From Pseudomonadota bacterium (GTDB lineage Bacteria; Pseudomonadota; Alphaproteobacteria; Acetobacterales; Acetobacteraceae): a stretch of DNA of 9,467 bases. The translations under genes were made by a program, and so were the position numbers. Location of the stretch: contig JAJZCS010000056.1 in the NCBI GenBank assembly GCA_021829055.1, positions 1 through 9,467 of the forward strand, read 5' to 3'. Shown here piece by piece: positions 1 to 5,593 of this stretch (the first letter of the stretch is position 1; each line of letters begins with the position of its first letter). Under the pieces are notes generated by a model. The model searched no databases. It saw only the letters and a program-made list of their open reading frames with translations, and was not told where the DNA came from.

Positions 1-359
1 ATTGTGAGCATCATATGGTTCCGATAATCGGAGTGGCACACGTCGCGTATTTGCCGGACCGACGCGTCGTGGGCATCAGTAAGCTGGCACGCATTGTCGA
101 CTCTTATGCGAGACGATTGCAGCTGCAGGAGAAACTAACGGCACAGATTGCCAACACGATTAATGAGGTGTTGCAACCACGTGGAGTTGCGGTTGTCATA
201 GAAGCGAACCATGAGTGCATGTCAACGCGCGGCGTCCACAAGACCGGGGTTTCGATGGTGACTAGTCGGATGTTGGGCGCATTTCGTCACGACCCGTCTA
301 CGCGGCGTGAGTTTTTGTCAATGATCTCAAACGGAGGGCGCGCGACTGCCGATGGATAG
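1..359 (+). CDS. folE: GTP cyclohydrolase I, C-terminal part (5' end outside window)
   Basis: FolE converts GTP to 7,8-dihydroneopterin triphosphate, the first step of folate (and often queuosine-type) biosynthesis, in the cytosol. The reading frame enters the window open: codons from base 3 give C-E-H-H-M, the family's zinc and catalytic CxHH motif. It continues with [13 protein letters not shown], the [10 protein letters not shown] stretch and [13 protein letters not shown], all hallmark FolE segments. The second zinc cysteine sits in [10 protein letters not shown], followed by the usual C-terminal REFL stretch. Only about 118 of the ~200 residues are present; the N-terminal half and promoter lie upstream. 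It ends at a TAG about 95 bp from the stop of the convergent gltX. Family assignment is near certain; whether it is the only folE copy cannot be seen. Confidence 0.95.
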   Translation, partial: CEHHMVPIIGVAHVAYLPDRRVVGISKLARIVDSYARRLQLQEKLTAQIANTINEVLQPRGVAVVIEANHECMSTRGVHKTGVSMVTSRMLGAFRHDPSTRREFLSMISNGGRATADG

Positions 360-454
360 CGCGACGTTTTGATGGAGACACGATGGGAGCCTTAACATAC
401 GCTTTGATTCAACTTTAAATTTAAATAGCGATATACTGAATATAAGAGATATTC
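360..454. other. AT-rich gap between convergent folE and gltX
   Basis: This short A+T-rich stretch separates the two stop codons. It contains a small perfect inverted repeat, GAATAT-AAGAG-ATATTC (438-454), that touches the gltX stop. The stem is only six base pairs and nearly all A-T, with no long T-run on either side, so calling it a bidirectional terminator would be weak. No other gene is visible. Confidence 0.3.
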
Positions 455-1788
455 TATCTAGACGCCATGCTCAGGCGGCTTGTTACGCGGGAAGCGCCGA
501 TGAGTGGGAGCAGCAGCGCAAGTTCCGGACCGTGAGTATCGCCGGTCAGGGCCAGGCGGAGCGGCTGGTACAAATTTCTACCGTGGACACCGGTGCGTTC
601 CGCAACGGCGTTTGTCCAGGATTTCCAGGTCGTTTCATTCCATGGCTCGGGAGGTAGTAATTCCAAGGCTACCTGAAGAACGTCACGGGACTCGGTAAGG
701 TCAGGTATTTCAGTGTTACCCTGAACGACCTCCCACCAATGCCGAGCTTCGGACAACAGGTCAAGGTTGCCCCGCACGGCGTTCCAAAACGCCTCAGTGG
801 CTCCAGGAGGCAGCCGATCCGTGACATCATCGAAACGAAGCCCATGAACGAATTTGCGATTAAGGGCGAGCAATTGCCTAGGGTCGAAACGCGGCGCCCC
901 GCGGGAAAATTCTGCCAGATCGAAACTGACCGCAAGTTCCGCAAGCATGAGCGGTTCAAGATCTCTCCGGGAACCTACACGCGCAAGATACGCCGCAATG
1001 GCGCCAGCTTCGATGCCGTCGCGTCGAAGTGCCCGAAGCGAGACGCCACCCGTGCGCTTTGAAAGCTTTTCGCCTTTCGCGTCCAAAACTAACGGCAAAT
1101 GGGCGAAGGCAGGTTGTGGAGCATGCGGCGCAAGCGCGTGCCGGAGGTCAATCTGGACGGCAGTATTGGTAACGTGATCCTCGCCGCGGATGATCTGGTT
1201 AATACCAAGATCAAGGTCGTCCACAACCGACGTGAACGTGTAGAGCGGCGTGCCATCAGCACGGATTAGGACAGGGTCTGACAATGTATTCAACCGAACC
1301 TCACGGGGGCCAAGCACAAGGTCTTGCCATGTGACGGCACCGTCTGACAGCTTGAAACGCCAATAGGGTCTTTTGCCTCCAGCTTCGGCTGCTTCGCGTT
1401 GTTCGCGCGTCAGGGAAAGCATTGCACGGTCATATATTGGAGGCAGTTTGCGCTTTGCACGCAGTGCCCGCTTAGCGGCCAGCTCTTCTTCCGTTTCAAA
1501 ACAGGGGTAAAGTCGGCCAGAAGACTTTAACGTTTCGGCCGCCTCGGCGTAACGGTTCATGCGGCTGGATTGCTTGATCTTCTGATCCCAGTCTATGCCG
1601 AGCCAATGGAGATCTTGCTCGATGGCAGCCTCATATTCCGGACGCGACCGTTCGGAGTCAGTGTCGTCGATCCGGAGGAGAAGCTTTCCGCCGTGGGCGC
1701 GAGCAGAAAGGAAATTTAGCACAGCAAGCCGGGCGTTGCCGGCATGCAGGTACCCGGTTGGCGAGGGGGCGAAGCGGACATGAATCAT
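454..1788 (-). CDS. gltX: Glutamyl-tRNA synthetase
   Basis: Charges tRNA-Glu with glutamate using ATP; class I aminoacyl-tRNA synthetase, cytosolic. From the chosen start (444 aa) the protein opens with the invariant RFAPSPTG, followed by the HIGH-type motif LHAGN (residues 14-18). Next come the LLRIDDTDxERS segment (37-48), YPCFETEEEL (94-103) and IIRGEDHVTNT (199-209). The KMSKS-type motif is KLSKR (241-245). The C-terminal anticodon-binding part is complete, ending in the usual PLRLALTG and LLPLIG stretches. Length fits the shorter alphaproteobacterial GluRS type; GluQ-RS is unlikely because that is about 300 aa without this C-terminal domain. The start is the ATG at 1788, directly before the conserved N-terminus. 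An in-frame TTG at 1839 with AGGA upstream would add 17 cysteine-rich residues and is less likely. No inactivating change was seen. Confidence 0.95.
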   Translation of the reverse strand: MIHVRFAPSPTGYLHAGNARLAVLNFLSARAHGGKLLLRIDDTDSERSRPEYEAAIEQDLHWLGIDWDQKIKQSSRMNRYAEAAETLKSSGRLYPCFETEEELAAKRALRAKRKLPPIYDRAMLSLTREQREAAEAGGKRPYWRFKLSDGAVTWQDLVLGPREVRLNTLSDPVLIRADGTPLYTFTSVVDDLDLGINQIIRGEDHVTNTAVQIDLRHALAPHAPQPAFAHLPLVLDAKGEKLSKRTGGVSLRALRRDGIEAGAIAAYLARVGSRRDLEPLMLAELAVSFDLAEFSRGAPRFDPRQLLALNRKFVHGLRFDDVTDRLPPGATEAFWNAVRGNLDLLSEARHWWEVVQGNTEIPDLTESRDVLQVALELLPPEPWNETTWKSWTNAVAERTGVHGRNLYQPLRLALTGDTHGPELALLLPLIGASRVTSRLSMASR

Positions 1789-1989
1789 GCGTGGCTGGTA
1801 GCACGGCTTGCATGCAAAGCACGAGTAGCCGACTGACAAAATCCTGTCCTATATGCTTCCGAGTCGAAATGAGGTGCTTGTGAGCGTTGCAGCCGAGCTA
1901 CACCCTCGGTCAGCTAGGCCGATGGCGATGGCCGTACTGATTGGTATCAGTATCTGTCATAGGTCGTGTCCCTGCTGGTGGTGTAGGTG

Positions 1990-2067
1990 GCCGGTAATCG
2001 GCAGTCTATCCGCTGTTGAAAGGAGGCTTTCATCTCAATTTGAGGGCGTAGCGTTGAAAGTACGCTA
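1990..2067. repeat. Cluster of four short dyads beside the Tn3 remnant
   Basis: The 1840-2100 interval has no convincing gene. Its right part holds four consecutive small dyads: GCCG-GTAAT-CGGC (1990-2002), GAAAG-GAGG-CTTTC (2018-2031), CTCAA-T-TTGAG (2034-2044) and TAGCGT-TGAAAGT-ACGCTA (2049-2067). The octamer GTTGAAAG occurs in two of the units, at about 2015 and 2053. The end of the last dyad, TACGCTAA, resembles the inner end of Tn3-family terminal inverted repeats (ACGCTAAG). It lies just beyond the transposase stop, where such an end belongs. An AAAGGAGG at 2019-2026 looks like a ribosome binding site but has no useful start codon after it. Function unknown; a degenerate transposon end is the simplest reading. 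Confidence 0.35.
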
Positions 2068-2100
2068 AACAACGCCAAGGAAGAACGATTCGAGAACATC

Positions 2101-2460
2101 TTATGCTGCCCGGCTTGGTGCTGAGATGTTGAGGGTTTTCCGGCTTGTTGCCTGGGCTGCCCGGTCCCACAGGAAGTCTCCGGAGAAGGCGATATGCTCC
2201 CGCCCAACGGGTGATGTATGGACCATCAGCTCGTCCGGGACGGCTTCACCGGCAGACCGCAAGTGGGCCACTGCATCCGCCATGTACGTGGAATTCCAAT
2301 AGACGATTGCCGCGATGACCAGGCTCAGCCCGGAGGCCCGATATTGCTGCGCTTCATGGCTGCGATCGATGATGCGGCCCTGCCGGAATGTGCAGATTGC
2401 CTGGGTGAGCGCGTGCCTCTCATTTCGCAGCAACGGAACGGGATTGTCCAGAGATTTTAA
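2101..2460 (-). pseudogene. Tn3-family transposase (TnpA), C-terminal remnant
   Basis: About the last 115 residues of a transposase normally near 1000 aa long. The diagnostic C-terminal sequence is clear: NERHALTQAI, then DRSHEAQQYRASGLSLVIAAIVYWN, then GEAVPDELMVHTSP and EHIAFSGDFLWDRAA. These match the conserved tail of the Tn3 DDE domain (RASGLNLV, IxxWNTxY, LSPLGWEHI, TGDYxW). A Trp usually seen in GWEH is Arg here. Similarity fades upstream of about 2460, and the frame is closed by a stop at 2545-2547, so most of the DDE catalytic core is missing. No full-length Tn3 is present. Upstream lies the AbrB/PIN toxin-antitoxin pair, facing the other way, and its promoter region may define the breakpoint. 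Confidence 0.8.
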
Positions 2461-2523
2461 ATCTATCAGTGAAATCGCAGGTTTTTCAGAATCGGAGGCT
2501 GATTTAGCTTTCTTTACCAGAAC

Positions 2524-2555
2524 TTGTTTTGTGGCATTTTTGTGCTATATGCCAC
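2524..2555 (+). promoter_or_regulatory. Promoter and operator-like dyad of the AbrB/PIN module
   Basis: A perfect inverted repeat, GTGGCAT-N11-ATGCCAC (2531-2555), lies 33 bp before the antitoxin start. A plausible sigma70-type promoter, TTGTTT (2524-2529) with a 16-bp spacer to TATATG (2546-2551), overlaps it. AbrB-type antitoxins usually repress their own operon through such dyads, so binding here is an inference from the family. Confidence 0.5.
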
Positions 2556-2588
2556 TATACGATTTTTTGCCATTTATGGAGTCTGGTA

Positions 2589-2837
2589 ATGCGCCCGACA
2601 AATTTAACCGTCGCTCCTAATGGACGAATGATAATACCCGCCAGCATGCGGGCAAAACTGGGCTGTCAGAAGGGCGGTAGCCTTCTCGCCCGGTTGGTAG
2701 ACGACACCATTGTTCTCGAACCCATAGATGCCGCCGTACACCGTGCTCAGGCCCTGGTAAGTCAGTATATTCCCAAAACTGCGGGAATTGTTGACGAACT
2801 GATCGCCGAGCGTCATGAGGCCGCTAAGAGTGAGTGA
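2589..2837 (+). CDS. AbrB/MazE-type (SpoVT-AbrB) antitoxin of a PIN toxin module
   Basis: An 82-aa protein with an N-terminal swapped-hairpin AbrB DNA-binding domain: LTVAPNGRMIIPASMRAKLG (residues 5-24) has the family pattern of beta strand, Gly, I-P-x-x-x-R and L-G. The C-terminal ~40 residues should wrap the toxin. In such modules the antitoxin neutralises the PIN ribonuclease and represses the operon. The ATG at 2589 is preceded by GGAG (2578-2581) at a normal distance; the frame is open further upstream, but that part lies inside the operator dyad. Its TGA overlaps the toxin start by 8 nt, implying translational coupling. No lesion is visible. VapB is the likely family label, but many AbrB-PIN pairs exist, so the symbol is left open. 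Confidence 0.8.
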   Translation: MRPTNLTVAPNGRMIIPASMRAKLGCQKGGSLLARLVDDTIVLEPIDAAVHRAQALVSQYIPKTAGIVDELIAERHEAAKSE

Positions 2838-3222
2838 GGCCGTCCTCGATAGCTCAGCTGTTTTGGCGTTGCTCTTGGGAGAGCCTGGAGCCGACCAAGT
2901 AAAACCAGCGCTGCCGGGGGCATTTTTATCGGCCGTCAACTTCGCGGAAATTGTCACGAAGCTCTGCGAACGCGGCATGCCGCAAGACCAAGCTAGGCTC
3001 GCGATCGAAGCGATCGGCGTCGAAGTAGTAGATTTCGGAATTGATCAGGCTTGTATGACCGGCGAGCTGCGTAACCGCACGCGGTCAGCAGGCCTCTCTC
3101 TGGGAGACCGAGCCTGCCTTGCTCTTGCTCAACAACGAAATCTGCCAGCCATCACCGCCGATGCAGCCTGGGGTCAGCTGCCGGGATTCAATATTATCGT
3201 CATTCGCGGTCTGGAAGCTTAA
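2830..3222 (+). CDS. vapC: PIN-domain ribonuclease toxin (VapC family)
   Basis: VapC-type toxins are metal-dependent RNases that cut tRNA or rRNA and halt translation. From the GTG at 2830 the protein is 130 aa, the usual size. The four acidic PIN residues are in place: D7 in VLDSSAVLALL, E40 in NFAEI, D93 in LSLGDRACLALA and D111 in AITADAAW. The domain therefore looks catalytically intact. The GTG is preferred over the ATG at 2815 because GAGG (2817-2820) lies nine bases before it and MSEAVLDSS is the typical family opening; using the ATG would add five residues. It overlaps the antitoxin's last codons. Nothing clearly terminator-like follows the TAA. Function by family is solid; its RNA target cannot be read from sequence. 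Confidence 0.88.
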   Translation: MSEAVLDSSAVLALLLGEPGADQVKPALPGAFLSAVNFAEIVTKLCERGMPQDQARLAIEAIGVEVVDFGIDQACMTGELRNRTRSAGLSLGDRACLALAQQRNLPAITADAAWGQLPGFNIIVIRGLEA

Positions 3223-3252
3223 GTCCGACTAGAGGTCAACCGAACCATTAAA

Positions 3253-3283
3253 CCCACATTTGCGGTAAAGCTCATTTGCGGGT
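3253..3283. repeat. CCCACATT site and CATTTGCGG direct repeat at the parB-like end
   Basis: Two copies of CATTTGCGG (3257-3265 and 3273-3281) are spaced 16 bp start to start. The first sits inside CCCACATTTGCGG (3253-3265). Similar 13-mers recur before parA at 4208-4220 and 4256-4268, each differing from this one at two of 13 positions. Placement at both edges of a partition operon suggests a binding site for the small partner protein (centromere or operator). This is inference from position and repetition only. Confidence 0.35.
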
Positions 3284-3586
3284 TATGCCTGCCTCCGCCT
3301 CAAGCTCTGCGGTACGGCGCTCGATAAATCTGGCAAGTTCACTGACCATCGTGCGCCCGGTAGCGCTGCAAGCAGTCTTGAAGCGGGTATGAGCGTTTGC
3401 GGGCAGATCGAGACTGAGTCGCTTAGTCGGCTCGGCAGGCGCTGTGGCGGCTGCGATCGCCGCAGGAGCCACAGAGATAGTGGCTTGATGGCGGTCGTGC
3501 CCTGCTCCGCCATGCTCGAAGGCGGCGATCTCGTCAGCCGTTGGCTGCCTTGGCTTCGGCGCTGCTGTGAAGGTTTTTTTTGACAT
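3272..3586 (-). CDS. Small ribbon-helix-helix protein, probable ParA partner (centromere binding)
   Basis: A 104-aa protein lying directly after parA in the same direction, with a 53-nt overlap. The first ~55 residues are polar and Ala/Pro-rich with no fold signal. From about residue 55 the sequence RLSLDLPANAHTRFKTACSA and then GRTMVSELARFIERRTAEL shows a ribbon-helix-helix pattern: a short beta strand followed by two helices. This matches small partner proteins of type Ib partition systems (ParG-like), which bind the centromere and repress the operon while a disordered N-terminal arm contacts ParA. The ATG at 3586 is followed by an A8 run; no strong SD is visible, so translation probably depends on coupling to parA. 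A CopG-type regulator is the alternative, but the position favours partition. The gene itself has no visible lesion. Confidence 0.7.
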   Translation of the reverse strand: MSKKTFTAAPKPRQPTADEIAAFEHGGAGHDRHQATISVAPAAIAAATAPAEPTKRLSLDLPANAHTRFKTACSATGRTMVSELARFIERRTAELEAEAGITRK

Positions 3587-4203
3587 GATTCACTATTTCG
3601 CGGGTTAGACGTTCAATATCGCGCGCGGCGGCACTGCGCGGACTCCATTCAAAGATGGTCTTGCCCATCGTCATGCTCTCGGCGAATGCGACGCGCTGCT
3701 CGATTTCGGCCTCTAGGATCGGGATTCCGGCCGCGGTGGCCATAGCGCGAATATCGCGGCCTATGACCGTATTCCCTATTTTGCGTGAAACAACAAAACC
3801 ACATTTGAGGTTTTCCTTGTATGCCTGCGCTTCGCGCACCTGCCGCACCGTCACATCGGAAGCCCAAGTCGAGAGCCCGGACGGCTCAATCGGCAACGCC
3901 ACGAAATCAGAGGCAATGATGCAAGAGCGGGCGATCTGCTCTGCGTGGGGCGGACCGTCGATGATCGTGCATGCAAAATCAGCGGCAAGGCGCAGGGCCT
4001 CCTTCGCTATGTTCTCGCGCGCCATGCTGACGACCTGGAAGGCGGGCTCGGCGCGCAGGCTTGCCCATGTGCTAGCGGAAGCCTTGCTTGTCCGCGTCGA
4101 TCAGCAGAACCTTATACCCTTGGGCTGCGAACGCGCCCGCAGTGTTCACTGAGAGGGTGGTTTTGCCGACGCCGCCCTTTTGATTAAGAAAAGAGATAAT
4201 CAC
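3534..4203 (-). pseudogene. parA: ParA partition ATPase, interrupted by a +1 frameshift
   Basis: ParA/MinD-type ATPases position plasmid copies on the nucleoid. The first frame carries [13 protein letters not shown] (Walker A with the signature Lys) and [10 protein letters not shown] (Walker A'), then reads F-R-stop. The second frame resumes exactly there with [19 protein letters not shown]. It continues through TIIDGPP (Walker B), FVALPIEPSGLSTW and the C-terminal helix. Removing one base from the GGAAG at 4077-4081 (minus strand CTTCC to CTCC) joins the two into ~222 aa, the normal size for a type Ib ParA lacking an N-terminal HTH. The start is probably the GTG at 4203, which overlaps an upstream stop as GTGA; a GTG at 4260 in the same frame is the alternative. 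If real, the frameshift leaves only ~40 N-terminal residues, so partition should be lost. Sequencing error is possible. Confidence 0.85.
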
Positions 4204-4361
4204 GCCTCCCACATTACCGGCTTCGTGGGTTCCTGTAAATGCTCTTTTGTGGTTACCCACATTTTTGGTTCGGTCGCTTTACGGGGGTTTCTGGCTAATC
4301 CCGTTTCCAACCAGGCACGAATAAACGCAACAGCGTGTGAACTGCCGTTATGAAAAGCCAA
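4200..4361 (-). CDS. Possible small coupled reading frame before parA
   Basis: A 53-codon frame (TTG start at 4361) runs through the parA leader and ends with a TGA at 4202-4200 that overlaps the parA GTG as GTGA. The product begins [20 protein letters not shown], then is basic and Thr/Lys/Pro-rich, and ends PVMWEA. I do not recognise it. Support comes only from the open frame and the precise stop/start overlap. Against it are the weak start codon, no SD, and a location where a promoter and operator for parA are expected. It could be the tail of a lost upstream gene, because the frame is closed a little further up by a TAG inside the preceding gene's last codons. Confidence 0.3.
   Translation of the reverse strand: MAFHNGSSHAVAFIRAWLETGLARNPRKATEPKMWVTTKEHLQEPTKPVMWEA
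4208..4268. promoter_or_regulatory. CCCACATT sites and dyad in the parA leader
   Basis: CCCACATTACCGG (4208-4220) and CCCACATTTTTGG (4256-4268) are same-orientation near-copies 48 bp apart. An inverse GTGGG lies between them at 4226-4230, and an imperfect dyad, GTGGTTACCCAC, spans 4249-4260. The cluster covers the parA start and is the natural place for autoregulation by the partner protein. Binding is inferred, not shown. Confidence 0.4.
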
Positions 4362-4365
4362 AGGT

Positions 4366-5016
4366 CTACAATGCTTTGTTTTCGACTAGCCGTTTTTCAG
4401 TAACATAGATCAGGAAGTCACGCCCAAAGTGCGTGATCTCAAGTATATTGTCATTTTGCTGGACTAAAGCGTTGTTTTTTAGAAAACCGAGCCATCCCTC
4501 AAACCCATAACTACGATAAACTGCTGGAAATTGTTCCGCATAGGGTTTGAAAAACTCTAGTGCATCATCCACCGTCACCCGCCCAACCTCATTCAACCTT
4601 TTCAGTGCCAAGATTTGACTTCCAAATATGCGATTGTACGTAAATTCGTGTCCACTTTCCAAACGGGACTGCGCTAAGGCTCGCAGAAGAACTGCTTCTT
4701 TTTTTTCGGACTCAAAGCTTTTCAATTCGTCCCTTATCCGCGCCTCAATTATATTTACTGCTGGGCGCGGGCTAGGATCGAGCGTCGGCTTTTCGGGCAA
4801 TTTCTCAGCGGCAGGATTGTCGGAAGCCAACTGCTGTTGTTCTGCCTCAGCAACGGTCGCTTCAAAGCCGCCGGGCGCTTTGAAAGACCATCCTCGCTTT
4901 CCCAAGCTGGTAAGAAATGATCGAAAGTCCGCTTTGAAGATAACACCAAGGATAACGAATGCTATCGGCCACGCGATCTGCGCAAGTGCCTTTATGATTG
5001 CAGCAATGCCCATCAT
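4366..5016 (-). CDS. Unrecognised membrane-anchored protein with probable winged-helix-like C-terminus
   Basis: I do not recognise this 216-aa protein. It starts with a hydrophobic segment of about 24 residues (roughly 5-28, rich in A, I, V, with W16) that should be a single membrane anchor. A linker rich in Gln, Pro and Glu follows (about 55-90), then a charged helical stretch (about 95-120). The C-terminal ~90 residues (RIFGSQILALKRLNE, VDDALEFF, WLGFLKNNALV, ITHFGRDFLIYV) look like a helical, winged-helix-type fold; this is judged from hydrophobic patterning only. Its ATG overlaps the stop of the resolvase remnant (ATGA at 5016-5013), suggesting the two were once co-translated. An AGG lies eight bases upstream. 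It is A+T-richer than the neighbouring resolvase sequence. Position in a resolvase-parA row suggests a plasmid accessory role. Confidence 0.65.
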   Translation of the reverse strand: MMGIAAIIKALAQIAWPIAFVILGVIFKADFRSFLTSLGKRGWSFKAPGGFEATVAEAEQQQLASDNPAAEKLPEKPTLDPSPRPAVNIIEARIRDELKSFESEKKEAVLLRALAQSRLESGHEFTYNRIFGSQILALKRLNEVGRVTVDDALEFFKPYAEQFPAVYRSYGFEGWLGFLKNNALVQQNDNILEITHFGRDFLIYVTEKRLVENKAL

Positions 5017-5269
5017 ACTGAAAGCCTGGAAATCGTCGCGATCCCGACGTTATAGCTCTGCGCCAACTCCTTCAACGTCGCCCCCCGGCCCGGCGCTGGC
5101 GGGCCTCCGCCTGCTGCTGCGGGGTGAGGGCAGGGGGCCGGCCCATGTGCTGCCCGCGCGCCTTGGCCCGGCCCCGACCCTCGACCGTCCGGGTGCCGGA
5201 CACGGCCGACGTTCTTGATGGCAAGCTGGCCGGTGAGAGCATGGCCTGCGTCGCTCTGCGCCTGGTCAA
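5013..5269 (-). pseudogene. Serine resolvase/invertase, C-terminal remnant with a -1 frameshift
   Basis: The C-terminal linker and DNA-binding end of a Tn3-type serine recombinase. Reading begins as RTVEGRGRAKARGQHMGRP, the usual arm after the catalytic domain, then ALTPQQQAEARQRRAG. It goes out of frame in a run of six G (about 5087-5092 on the plus strand) and would stop at 5072. One frame over, the text continues ATLKELAQSYNVGIATISRL, the helix-turn-helix, and ends at 5013. Restoring one base (GAG for GG in RRAEGATL) gives the standard sequence, so a one-base deletion is likely. The catalytic Ser domain is missing: beyond roughly 5215 similarity is lost, and the frame upstream to 5269 is only weakly suggestive. 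The remnant therefore cannot recombine DNA. Its stop overlaps the next gene's start. Confidence 0.75.
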
Positions 5270-5293
5270 TTAAAGCTTGATCTTCCTTTAAAA

Positions 5294-5308
5294 TACTTGT
5301 ATCAAGTA
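5294..5308. promoter_or_regulatory. Operator-like dyad before the BrnT-type gene
   Basis: A perfect inverted repeat, TACTTG-TAT-CAAGTA, ends four bases before the toxin ATG. A TTGATC at 5277-5282 could serve as a -35 with a weak -10 inside the dyad. The HTH antitoxin encoded downstream is the natural candidate to bind here. Inference from position. Confidence 0.4.
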
Positions 5309-5311
5309 GTT

Positions 5312-5593
5312 ATGAATGATGGCGGCTTTGAGTAGGATGACGCCAAGGCTGCCAGCAATCAGGTCAAACATGGCGTTTCCTTCTCGTATGCCAGGACAGC
5401 TTTTGACGATCCGATGGGCATTGAAACCGTGGATGATCGCCGCGATTATGGAGAAGAGCGGTTTAACCTAATCGCAAAATCTCCTGATAATATCGTGCTT
5501 TTTGTCACATATACTGAGCGTAAAATCGGCATTCGGATAATCTCAGCTCGCCGGGCTTCAAAGCAGGAAGTGAAAACCTATGATGCACAATAA
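5312..5593 (+). pseudogene. brnT: BrnT-family ribonuclease toxin with premature TAG at codon 8
   Basis: BrnT toxins are small RelE-fold ribonucleases that inhibit translation. The frame starts ATG, then N-D-G-G-F-E, then TAG (5333-5335), then D-D-A-K-A-A-S-N-Q-V-K-H-G-V-S-F. The family has F-E-W-D here, so TGG to TAG is the obvious change. Beyond the stop everything is intact: AFDDPMGIETVDDRRDYGEER, then a strand-forming core (IVLFVTYTERKIGIRIISARRAS), then KQEVKTYDAQ and a TAA. With Trp restored the protein is 93 aa, the family size. No good internal start codon lies soon after the stop, so only an amber suppressor or read-through would give toxin. The last 14 bases overlap the antitoxin gene, the usual toxin-first BrnT order. 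A sequencing error is possible. Confidence 0.82.

Noticed and set aside
438..454. Inverted repeat GAATAT-AAGAG-ATATTC as a shared terminator for folE and gltX.
   Set aside because: Stem short and almost all A-T, with no T-run; listed only as a weak note on the intergenic gap.
504..1177. Several plus-strand frames of 60-107 codons opposite gltX.
   Set aside because: They are antisense to a clear synthetase gene and show no domain pattern.
1789..1839. N-terminal extension of GluRS from a TTG, with a CxxCxxC pattern that could suggest metal binding.
   Set aside because: Family proteins begin right at the ATG before RFAPSPTG; the extension has a weak start codon and the cysteine pattern is probably incidental.
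2019..2042. AAAGGAGG looks like an excellent ribosome binding site on the plus strand.
   Set aside because: No start codon follows at a usable distance with more than a few codons; it is half of a small dyad.
1853..2068. A 71-codon plus-strand frame with several Trp and Cys, in the gap after gltX.
   Set aside because: No recognisable family pattern, no clear SD, and it crosses the dyad cluster; most likely a chance frame.
3570..3586. A8 run at the parA/partner overlap, which contains A-AAA-AAC in the parA phase and could be a programmed -1 shift site.
   Set aside because: A -1 shift would not enter the partner's frame, and the partner has its own ATG.
3649..4187. Plus-strand and alternative-frame ORFs across parA.
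   Set aside because: They oppose the ParA coding text, which carries the Walker motifs; shadows of that gene.
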